Shown piece by piece: positions 25,856 to 32,371 of a stretch of DNA of 37,867 nucleotides. The stretch covers positions 1 through 37,867 of the forward strand of contig CAUJHW010000075.1 in assembly GCA_963205005.1 (NCBI GenBank), written 5' to 3'. The notes under the pieces were generated by a model, which worked only from the letters and a program-made list of their open reading frames with translations, did not search any database and was not told the origin of the DNA. The position numbers were made by a program, and so were the translations under genes. This stretch comes from Pseudomonadota bacterium (GTDB lineage: Bacteria; Pseudomonadota; Alphaproteobacteria; Caulobacterales; Caulobacteraceae). How positions within the stretch are numbered: the first letter of the stretch is position 1; each line of letters begins with the position of its first letter.

Positions 25856-26722
25856 ATGAGCGACTGGGATGGCCGGGGCCTTGTCTCCACAGCCTGGCTT
25901 GAGGCGCATCTGGGCGATCCCGATCTGAGGGTGTTCGATGCGACCGTCCACCTCAGGCCGTCGACGCCCGGTCCGTATCGCGTGGAAAGCGGGCGGACGG
26001 ACTACGAGGCCGGTCACGTGCCGGGCGCGGCGTTTGCCGACCTCGCGGACCTCTCCGATCCCGGAGCAAAGCTCAATTTCACACGCCTCCCTGCCGACCG
26101 CCTTGCGGCCGCCCTTGGCGCCCTCGGCGTGGGAAGCGGGACACGGGTTGTCGTCTACACCACCACCACACCCATGTGGGCGACCCGCCTGTGGTGGATG
26201 CTCCGTGCGGCCGGCTTCGACAACGCCGCGGTGCTGGACGGCGGGTTCGCCCGCTGGATCGCCGAAGGGCGGCCCGTCGAAACGGGTGCGAGGCAGTATC
26301 CGGCGGCATCCCTGTCGCTATCCGACCGCCCGGGCTTCTGGGCCGAAAAGAACGAGGTGCTGGCGGCCATCGACGACGGAGCGGTCTGCACCATCAACGC
26401 CTTGTCGCCCGGCGTGCACAGCGGCGAGGCAGCGATGAACTACGGCCGCAAGGGCCACATCAAGGGCAGCCGCAACGTGCCCTATGCCGCCCTGCTGGAT
26501 GACGAGGGCCGGTACCGGAGCGACGGGGACCTGCGGGGACTGTTCGAGGGCGTCGGCGCCCTGGGGCGGCCCAGGGTGATCCTTTACTGCGGCGGCGGAA
26601 TCTCCGCGACCATGGACGCCCTGGCGCTGACCCGGCTCGGTCATCCCTCGATCGCCGTCTATGATGGCTCGATGTCGGAGTGGACCCGCGATCCGGACCT
26701 GCCGATGGAGACCGGCGCCTAG
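25856..26722 (+). CDS. Thiosulfate / 3-mercaptopyruvate sulfurtransferase, tandem rhodanese
   Basis: A 288-residue cytoplasmic enzyme with two rhodanese domains, which transfers sulfane sulfur from thiosulfate or 3-mercaptopyruvate to a thiophilic acceptor. The ATG at 25856 has GGGGACAGGAC upstream, only a modest ribosome-binding site. The first, non-catalytic domain has the YEAGHVPGA motif (residues 50-58) and a DGG motif near 125. The second has KGHIKGSRNVP and the active Cys245 in the loop CGGGIS. The usual loop is CGSGxT, so sulfur-donor preference cannot be told from the loop. Its stop lies 3 bases from the stop of the convergent dioxygenase. Sulfur-metabolism genes downstream suggest a linked role, but they are not in one operon. 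Confidence 0.9.
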   Translation: MSDWDGRGLVSTAWLEAHLGDPDLRVFDATVHLRPSTPGPYRVESGRTDYEAGHVPGAAFADLADLSDPGAKLNFTRLPADRLAAALGALGVGSGTRVVVYTTTTPMWATRLWWMLRAAGFDNAAVLDGGFARWIAEGRPVETGARQYPAASLSLSDRPGFWAEKNEVLAAIDDGAVCTINALSPGVHSGEAAMNYGRKGHIKGSRNVPYAALLDDEGRYRSDGDLRGLFEGVGALGRPRVILYCGGGISATMDALALTRLGHPSIAVYDGSMSEWTRDPDLPMETGA

Positions 26723-26725
26723 GTT

Positions 26726-27607
26726 CTAGGCCGAGGGCGCGGAGTCTCCGATGATCGTCACCCGCTCGCCGTAGCGCGAGTAGGGGAAGTAGTCCCAGAC
26801 CGAGTGGTGCTGGGTGCAGCGGTTGTCCCAGAAGGTCAGGGTGTTCGGCTCCCAGCGGACCCGACAGTGCAGCTTCGGCTCGCGCTGGAGCAGGGCGAAC
26901 AGGCTGTCCAGAAGTGCGCGGCTCTCCCAGCGCTGGAGGCCGACGATGTGGGTCGTGAAGCCCGAGTTCACATTCAGCACCTTCCGGCCCGTCACCGGGT
27001 GGCGGATCACCACGGGATGCTCGTGGCGCGGATAGCCGCCCTCGGGCGGCGCGGAACGGTAGTTGCCGATGTAGGGCAGGGCGCCGTCGTGCACCGCCGT
27101 CAGCCCTTCCAGAAAGGCCTTCATCGGCGGCGAGAGCATCTCGTAGGCCATGTACATGTCGGCGAACAGGGTGTCGCCACCGCCGCATTCCGGCGTCTCG
27201 GTGATGTAGAGCATGGACCCCAGTGGCGGGATCTTCTCGCAGGTCACGTCGGTGTGCCACGCCTCGCCGGCCGTGTAGGCGGACTCGGCGTTGGTCTTGA
27301 CGATCAGCAGTTCGGGGTCCTGCCCCGGGCGGCCGTGGTTCATAGGGTGTACGTGCAGTTCGCCGAAATGGCGGCCGAACGCTTTGTGGGCCTCGCGGTC
27401 AAGATGCTGGTCACGGAACACCAGCACCATCCAGTCGGCCCAGGCGGCGCGGATATCCTGCAGCTGCGCGTCCGACAGGTTTGAGAGGTCCAGGCCGCGG
27501 ATCTCGGCGCCGATATGGGGCGAGATGGGGGTCACGCGGAAGCTGCTATATTCAGTACGCCGGATCGTCTCGATCGGAACGTGCTTCGACAGGGCAGTGA
27601 CGGCCAT
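26726..27607 (-). CDS. TauD/TfdA-family Fe(II)/2-oxoglutarate dioxygenase
   Basis: A 293-residue cytoplasmic non-heme iron dioxygenase. The metal triad is His118 and Asp120 in WHTD plus His267 in CTQHHSVWDY. The 2-oxoglutarate anchor is Arg282 in RYGERVTI. The overall pattern (HIGAEIRGLDLS near residue 31, VFRDQ near 64, GGGDTLFAD near 142) is that of taurine dioxygenase and alkylsulfate or 2,4-D dioxygenases. Taurine or another organosulfonate is a plausible substrate, since sulfur genes are near, but residues that decide the substrate cannot be judged here. The start ATG at 27607 has GGAGGAAG directly upstream. A short hairpin precedes the ribosome-binding site. Confidence 0.92.
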   Translation of the reverse strand: MAVTALSKHVPIETIRRTEYSSFRVTPISPHIGAEIRGLDLSNLSDAQLQDIRAAWADWMVLVFRDQHLDREAHKAFGRHFGELHVHPMNHGRPGQDPELLIVKTNAESAYTAGEAWHTDVTCEKIPPLGSMLYITETPECGGGDTLFADMYMAYEMLSPPMKAFLEGLTAVHDGALPYIGNYRSAPPEGGYPRHEHPVVIRHPVTGRKVLNVNSGFTTHIVGLQRWESRALLDSLFALLQREPKLHCRVRWEPNTLTFWDNRCTQHHSVWDYFPYSRYGERVTIIGDSAPSA

Positions 27608-27620
27608 GGGCTTCCTCCGC

Positions 27621-27645
27621 GGGCCATTCTGGCAGGCCCTTTTTT
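27621..27645. terminator. Short hairpin with T-run in the dioxygenase leader
   Basis: GGGCC at 27621-27625 pairs with GGCCC at 27635-27639 across a nine-base loop. On the + strand it is followed by TTTTTT at 27640-27645, the form of a weak intrinsic terminator. No + strand gene ends nearby, so it could block antisense transcription. On the - strand the same hairpin lies just before the ribosome-binding site of the dioxygenase gene and could affect its translation. Confidence 0.35.
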
Positions 27646-27787
27646 GTTGGGTTCAGACTAGGTCGCCCCCGCCGGACGAACAAGCCCGGGCTCCCGGACC
27701 CGGGGCGCCAGGACGCGTTGGCGGCAGGCCCTGTCATGGCTAGGCTGCAGCGGCGGCGGATCGCGCCGGGGCTTCCGGGGTGGTGAC

Positions 27788-29020
27788 ATGGTTCAGGCAG
27801 GCGACGCGCTGGCGAGACGGCGTTTCCTGGGCTTCCTTGCGGCAAGCCCGCTGGCCGGCGCCCTGTTCCCGGGCGGGCTCGGATCGGGCGAGGCGCAGGC
27901 CGCCGACGCCGCGGCCACCTCGATCACCGCCGCCGAGCAGGCGATCAATGTCTTCGATCTGCAGGCGGTCGCGGAACGGACGATGCGTCCCGCCCACCTC
28001 GGATACCTCCAGACCGGCGTGCTGGACGATCGTACGGTGGCGGCCAACCGCGATGGCTTCCATAAGTACGGCTTCCGGGCGCGCCGGCTGGTGGATGTCG
28101 GAACGGTCGACCTGTCGATCGAGCTTTTCGGACAGACCTGGGCCTCGCCGGTCGCCCTGGCGCCGGTGTCCAGCCAGCGCGCCTTCCACCAGGATGCGGA
28201 GCGGCCCAGCGCCAGGGCGGCGCAGCGCCGCGGGGCGCTGCAGACCATCTCGACGCTCACCAACGTCAGTTTCGAGACACTGATCGACGACCGGCAGGCG
28301 CCCCTCTGGTTCCAGCTCTACCCGACCAACGATCCGAAGACCGCGCGCCGGCTGGTGGAGCGCGCCGACGCCGCCGGAGCCGGAGCCATCGTCCTGACCG
28401 TGGACCTGCTGGCCGGGGGCATGCGGCGCGAGACCCAGGCCGCCTTGGCCCGGCGGGACGCCGGCAACTGCGCGCAGTGCCACGACCGCACCGCAGGCTT
28501 CCCCGACTACCTCCGGCGCAAGGCCATGTTCGACGGTCTCGATCTGTCGAGGACCACGGCGCTGGGCGATCCGAGGCTGACCTGGGACTACGTCCGCCAG
28601 GTCCGGAGCTGGACGAAGAAGCCGGTGCTGGTGAAGGGCATCATGAGCGGACAGGACGCCGAACAGGCGCTGACGCACGGCGCGGACGGGATTGTGGTTT
28701 CCAATCATGGCGGACGCGCGGAGGAGAGCCTGGTGGGCGCCATCGACGTGCTGCCGGAGGTGGTCGCCGCGGTGCGCAAACGGGCGCCCATCCTGATCGA
28801 CGGCGGCTTCCGGAGAGGCTCGGACGTCTTCAAGGCGCTGGGGCTTGGCGCGACCGCCGTCTGCATCGGCAGGCCGTACATCTGGGGCCTGTCCGCCTAC
28901 GGCCAGCTCGGGGTGGAGACCGCGATGCGGCTCATCGACGAGGAACTGACCTCGGCCATGCGTCAGGCCGGCGTCGGTCGCGTGAGCCGGATCTCGGGGG
29001 CCGACGTCGTGAAACTTTGA
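27788..29020 (+). CDS. Tat-exported FMN alpha-hydroxy-acid dehydrogenase with CxxCH motif
   Basis: A 410-residue FMN-dependent alpha-hydroxy-acid dehydrogenase of the lactate/glycolate/mandelate oxidase family. ARRRFLGFLAASPLAG near residues 9-24 is a Tat-type signal, unlike cytosolic LldD. Catalytic residues are Lys283 (VLVKGI), His307 and Arg310 (SNHGGR) and the phosphate-binding IDGGFRRGSD and GATAVCIGRPY segments. Residues 228-232 form CAQCH, a covalent heme-c attachment pattern, placed in the loop between the barrel strand with LTVDL and the FDGLDL segment. If the protein is periplasmic, heme attachment is possible, but the motif may be chance or a metal-binding loop. The start has no strong ribosome-binding site. 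It is divergent from the dioxygenase. Confidence 0.9.
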   Translation: MVQAGDALARRRFLGFLAASPLAGALFPGGLGSGEAQAADAAATSITAAEQAINVFDLQAVAERTMRPAHLGYLQTGVLDDRTVAANRDGFHKYGFRARRLVDVGTVDLSIELFGQTWASPVALAPVSSQRAFHQDAERPSARAAQRRGALQTISTLTNVSFETLIDDRQAPLWFQLYPTNDPKTARRLVERADAAGAGAIVLTVDLLAGGMRRETQAALARRDAGNCAQCHDRTAGFPDYLRRKAMFDGLDLSRTTALGDPRLTWDYVRQVRSWTKKPVLVKGIMSGQDAEQALTHGADGIVVSNHGGRAEESLVGAIDVLPEVVAAVRKRAPILIDGGFRRGSDVFKALGLGATAVCIGRPYIWGLSAYGQLGVETAMRLIDEELTSAMRQAGVGRVSRISGADVVKL

Positions 29021-29078
29021 ATGGCCGCGGCGTGCATGGCGCTTGACGCACCCTGCCGCCGGTGGACAAGCCAATGCC

Positions 29079-29393
29079 ATGAGCCAGACCACTTTCGACT
29101 TCGCCTATCTCGAGACCTTCACCGCCGGGGACCGACAGGTGATCGACGAGGTGCTGGCGCTGTTCCTGGGGCAGGCTGAAGGCTGGGCGGTGCGGCTGGC
29201 TGACCCGGATGAGGGCTGGCGGGATCTGACCCACACGATGAAGGGCTCGGCGCGCGGCGTCGGGGCGACGGCCCTTGGCGAGGTGTGCGACCGCGCCGAG
29301 CGGGGCGACCCGTCCCTGGCGCCGGAGGTGCGTGCCGCGCTGGCCGAGGCGGTGGCGGCCATCACGGAATATCTCGCCGGCTCCCGCACCTGA
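29079..29393 (+). CDS. Orphan Hpt-domain phosphotransfer protein
   Basis: A 104-residue cytoplasmic protein that is a single histidine phosphotransfer domain. The phospho-accepting residue is His52 in LTHTMKGSARGVGATALGEVC, the family H-x-x-K-G pattern followed by the conserved small-residue helix. I chose the ATG at 29079; the longer frame begins at a TTG at 29043 and adds nothing conserved. No histidine kinase or response regulator gene is near, so it probably relays phosphate in a pathway encoded elsewhere. Its ribosome-binding site is weak. The stop is 3 bases from the stop of the convergent gene. Confidence 0.85.
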   Translation: MSQTTFDFAYLETFTAGDRQVIDEVLALFLGQAEGWAVRLADPDEGWRDLTHTMKGSARGVGATALGEVCDRAERGDPSLAPEVRAALAEAVAAITEYLAGSRT

Positions 29394-29396
29394 GTA

Positions 29397-30038
29397 TCAG
29401 GGCGCAAGCACCCGGTTCGTATAGGTTTCCACCACAAGGCTGAACCGAACGCCGTCCGGAGTCTGGAGGACGGCGCGATGCTGCAGGACGTCGTCGGGCG
29501 GTCTGGCCGGCGTGAGGTTGGTGGCGGCCGGGCGAGCATCCCACCCGACCGGCAAGGGCTGATAGAGAAGCCTGGCCGAAAGGGTCCTCCGCTGGAATCC
29601 CAGCGGCCTGACGACAACGCCGAAGGGTGTTTCGGTGGTGGTCAGCGCCGCGTTCATGTCCGGCGTCAGCCGCCCTGGAAGGTACCAGTTGTCCGCGCGG
29701 GACAGCACGGCGGCTCCGCACATCAGTTCCACGCGCCGGTGCACGATCGCGGCGTCGGGCGCTGCACCCAGTTCGGCGCGCGCCTTCGACGTCGCGGCGG
29801 CGTCGTCGGCGACGGTCACGCGGCGCGCGCGGATGCGAGGAGCGCCGTCGTCGCGCCGGTCGCAGAGCGCCTGCAGGACGCCTGTTGCGCTGTCGTGGCT
29901 GAGCAGGTCGGCGTTAAGGGTCTGGAGCTGCGCCAGGTGGCTCAGGCGCTGGACATAGGCGCTGGGCGTCGGGCGGGCGGCCGCGCCAGCGGAGATCGTC
30001 GTCAGGGCCCCCGCCGCCAGGGCGGTCGCGAACCTCAA
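29397..30038 (-). CDS. Exported protein, chorismate-lyase (UbiC)-like
   Basis: A 213-residue protein of uncertain function. The start is TTG at 30038, which overlaps the LysR stop codon (TTGA), and a Sec signal (MRFATALAAGALTTISAGAAA) follows directly. I think it has the UTRA/chorismate lyase fold: VHRRVELMCGAAVLSRADNWYLPGRL resembles the UbiC strand with its conserved Arg, and TPFGVVVRPLGFQRRTLSARLLY resembles the LG...L segment. A final VLQTPDGVRFSLVVETYTNRVLAP stretch closes the sheet. True UbiC is cytoplasmic and makes 4-hydroxybenzoate; an exported form would need another role, such as binding an aromatic ligand. Recognition is from pattern only, so moderate confidence. Confidence 0.6.
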   Translation of the reverse strand: MRFATALAAGALTTISAGAAARPTPSAYVQRLSHLAQLQTLNADLLSHDSATGVLQALCDRRDDGAPRIRARRVTVADDAAATSKARAELGAAPDAAIVHRRVELMCGAAVLSRADNWYLPGRLTPDMNAALTTTETPFGVVVRPLGFQRRTLSARLLYQPLPVGWDARPAATNLTPARPPDDVLQHRAVLQTPDGVRFSLVVETYTNRVLAP

Positions 30039-30991
30039 ATTCCGGCGCCGTTGTCGATGGCGCGCAGGGCTTCCTCATGCGCCAGGGCCTCGGCCTCGAT
30101 CCAGCCGATGAAGGCCTTCACCTGCGGCAGCCGCCCCTTCGCCTTGGGGTGGACAAGGTAGTAGGCGAAATCCACGGCCGTCGCGATCTGCAGCGGGGCG
30201 ACGAGGCGGCCGGCATCCAGGTCGGCCTGCGCGAGCGTGCGCTTGGCGAGCGCGACGCCCCGGCCGTTGGCCGCGGCCTCGATCACCAGGCTGGACTGAT
30301 TGAAGCGCGGCCCGCGATGCCCGTCGATCCCGCGAAGCCCCCGCGCCGCCAGCCACATGGGCCAGTCGGGGCAGCTGTCGTCGATCTCGGGCGAACCGTC
30401 ATGCAGCAGGATGTGATTGGCCAGGTCTTCGGGGGTGTCGAGGGGCTGCTCTGCCAGCAGGGCCGGGCTGATCACCGGGATCACCGCCTCGCTGACCAAC
30501 CGCTTCACCTCAAGCCCCGGATAGCGGCCGGCGCCATAGCGCAGCGCCAGGTCGACCTCGCCCGCGCTCAGGTCCACGATCTCCATGCCCGCGTTCAGCC
30601 AGACGTCGACCTGCGGGTGGGCCCGCTCGAAGGCGCCCAGGCGGGGCGCCAGCCACTTGGCGGCGAAGGAAGGCGGGGCGGTTATGGTCAGGCGGCGGCC
30701 ATCGACGGCGGCGGTCAGCAGGGAGGCGGCCTCGGCCAGCCGGTCGAAGGCCTCGCGCAGGGCGGGCAGGGCGGTCTGGGCGGCGTCGGTCAGCAGCAGG
30801 CCCTTGGGCGTCCGCTTGAACAGCGCCGCGCCCACATAGTCCTCCAGGTTCTGGATCTGCTGGCTCACCGCGCCGGGGGTCACCGACAGTTCATCGGCCG
30901 CCCGGCTGAAATTGAGGTGACGCGCGGCCGCCTCGAACGCACGGAGCGCGTTCAGCGGCGGAAGCCGGCGTCGCTGGTGGTTGCGATCCAT
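30035..30991 (-). CDS. LysR-family transcriptional regulator, GcvA-like
   Basis: A 318-residue regulator. The N-terminal winged helix-turn-helix covers residues 12-70: LPPLNALRAFEAAARHLNFS, then AADELSVTPGAVSQQIQNLEDYVG and LFKRTPKGLLLTDA. The effector domain follows from about residue 97 (LTITAPPSFAAKWLAPRL). LPPLNALRAFEAAARHLNFS and WLAPRLGAF are typical of the GcvA/AmpR branch. AGGAATTC just upstream of the start is a reasonable ribosome-binding site. It overlaps its downstream partner by four bases, so the two are cotranscribed. Upstream, divergent, is the siroheme gene, whose promoter region contains dyads. Whether it controls that operon cannot be told. Confidence 0.9.
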   Translation of the reverse strand: MDRNHQRRRLPPLNALRAFEAAARHLNFSRAADELSVTPGAVSQQIQNLEDYVGAALFKRTPKGLLLTDAAQTALPALREAFDRLAEAASLLTAAVDGRRLTITAPPSFAAKWLAPRLGAFERAHPQVDVWLNAGMEIVDLSAGEVDLALRYGAGRYPGLEVKRLVSEAVIPVISPALLAEQPLDTPEDLANHILLHDGSPEIDDSCPDWPMWLAARGLRGIDGHRGPRFNQSSLVIEAAANGRGVALAKRTLAQADLDAGRLVAPLQIATAVDFAYYLVHPKAKGRLPQVKAFIGWIEAEALAHEEALRAIDNGAGI

Positions 30992-31038
30992 CGAGAATTC
31001 CTGACAGCCCGGGCAGAAGTCCTTGGTTGCGAATTGGG

Positions 31039-31062
31039 CGCTTGCCGCCCCTATTGCAAGCG
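31039..31062. promoter_or_regulatory. Dyad in the LysR/siroheme intergenic region
   Basis: Perfect seven-base arms CGCTTGC (31039-31045) and GCAAGCG (31056-31062) flank a ten-base centre, about 48 bases upstream of the LysR start. Interrupted dyads of this size are typical of LysR-type binding sites near their own promoter. The strict T-N11-A form is not met, so it is only a candidate autoregulatory site. Confidence 0.4.
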
Positions 31063-31102
31063 TCCGCAGGTGTATCGGCCCTTTTCACCGGCGGGTCCTC
31101 GG

Positions 31103-31126
31103 CGGGACGGATGGCAGTCCGTCCCG
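31103..31126 (+). promoter_or_regulatory. Hairpin in the leader of the siroheme/sulfite reductase operon
   Basis: A nine-pair perfect stem, CGGGACGGA (31103-31111) and TCCGTCCCG (31118-31126), encloses a six-base loop and ends about 40 bases before the first start codon. No T-run follows it. It might be a leader element or an operator; I do not recognise a known riboswitch. Confidence 0.4.
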
Positions 31127-31166
31127 TCACGATTCCAGGGCCGGCGTATCGTTAGAGAACCTATAC

Positions 31167-32006
31167 ATGGCCCAGAGTGGCGACAGAGCAAAGCGGTCCG
31201 GAAGCCTGGTGGTGCTGGGGGCCAATCGCGGCCGCCGGGCGCCCGGTCAGGTGTGGCTGGTGGGCGCAGGGCCGGGCGACCCCGACCTGCTGACAATCCG
31301 GGCGCTGAAGGCGCTGCAGGCCGCGGAGGTGGTGGTCCACGATGGGCTTGTCTCGGACGAGATCCTCGACCTCGCGCCGGTTTCGGCCCGCCGGGTTTCG
31401 GTGGCCAAGCGCAAGTCGCGTCATTCCTACAGCCAGGACGAGATCAACCGGATGCTCGTGGCCTTCGCACTGGAGGGCCTGAACGTGGTGCGCCTCAAGG
31501 GCGGCGACCCATTCATGTTCGGACGCGGCGGCGAGGAGCTGGAGGCCTGTCGCGAGGCCGGCGTCGAGGCCCATGTCGTCCCCGGCGTCACTGCCGCCCT
31601 GGCCGCCAGCGCCAGCGCCGGTGCGCCGCTCACCCATCGCGGCCTGGCCCAGGCGGTCACCTTCGTCACCGGCCACGCCGCCCGTGGCGGGGAGCCTGAC
31701 CTGGACTGGGCGGCGCTTGCGAAGTCAAACCATACGGTTGTGATCTACATGGGCCTGTCCACGGCCGCGCGGATCGCCCGGCGCCTGACGGACGCCGGCC
31801 GCGACGGCGCGACACCCGCCCTGATCGTCGAGAACGCAAGCCGCGTCGACGAGCGTCGGGTGGTCACGACACTCTCCGGTCTGGCCGACGCCGCGGCGGC
31901 GCTGGACGGTCCCGCCTTGCTGATCGTCGGCGAGGCGATGGCAATGGCCCGGGCCGGGGATGGCCTGGCCCACATTGAAACCCTCATCCGGGAGGCGCGC
32001 GCATGA
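31167..32006 (+). CDS. cobA: Uroporphyrinogen-III C-methyltransferase (siroheme synthesis)
   Basis: A 279-residue SAM-dependent methylase that adds methyl groups to uroporphyrinogen III to give precorrin-2, the precursor of siroheme. The ATG at 31167 leaves a short basic N-terminus before the family signature VWLVGAGPGDPDLLTIRALKALQAAE. VVRLKGGDPFMFGRGGEE, the GVTAALAA loop and the THRGLAQAVTFVTGH motif complete the pattern. It matches the methylase domain of CysG but lacks the N-terminal dehydrogenase/ferrochelatase half, so ring oxidation and iron insertion must come from another enzyme. It is first in the operon: its stop overlaps the ATG of the DUF2849 gene by one codon step (ATGA). Confidence 0.93.
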   Translation: MAQSGDRAKRSGSLVVLGANRGRRAPGQVWLVGAGPGDPDLLTIRALKALQAAEVVVHDGLVSDEILDLAPVSARRVSVAKRKSRHSYSQDEINRMLVAFALEGLNVVRLKGGDPFMFGRGGEELEACREAGVEAHVVPGVTAALAASASAGAPLTHRGLAQAVTFVTGHAARGGEPDLDWAALAKSNHTVVIYMGLSTAARIARRLTDAGRDGATPALIVENASRVDERRVVTTLSGLADAAAALDGPALLIVGEAMAMARAGDGLAHIETLIREARA

Positions 32007-32365
32007 AGGCGCTCACCGCCAATCGCCTCACCGATGGCGACGTCGTGTTCTGGAAGGACGGCCAGTGGGTCGAGCGGTTCGCCGACGCCCAGCTCTGGGC
32101 CGATGACGATCCGGCGGCCGTCGAGGCCGAGGGGCACGGCAAGGCCCAGGGGACGACCGTCATCGACGTCTACCTGATCGACCTGATCGAATCCGAAGGC
32201 TTCTGGGCTCCGCTCAGCTACCGCGAACGCATTCGCGCGCTGGGTCCCACCAATCATCCTCATCACGGCAAGCAGGCCGAGGGCGGGGCGGTGGTCGAGG
32301 CCCTGCAGCATGCTCACGGCGCGGCCCGCTCCACCGGCCGCGTCAACCTCATCAAGCGTAAGTAG
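32003..32365 (+). CDS. DUF2849 family protein
   Basis: A 120-residue cytoplasmic protein. The start (KALTANRLTDGDVVFW) and a following W-containing segment (DGQWVERFADA) match DUF2849, a small family seen almost only between siroheme synthase and sulfite reductase genes in alphaproteobacteria. Its ATG overlaps the preceding stop codon and the reductase start is 6 bases after its stop, so translation is coupled. No catalytic residues are recognised. The conserved location suggests help in maturation or activity of the reductase, which is inference from context. Confidence 0.85.
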   Translation: MKALTANRLTDGDVVFWKDGQWVERFADAQLWADDDPAAVEAEGHGKAQGTTVIDVYLIDLIESEGFWAPLSYRERIRALGPTNHPHHGKQAEGGAVVEALQHAHGAARSTGRVNLIKRK

Positions 32366-32371
32366 GGCGCG

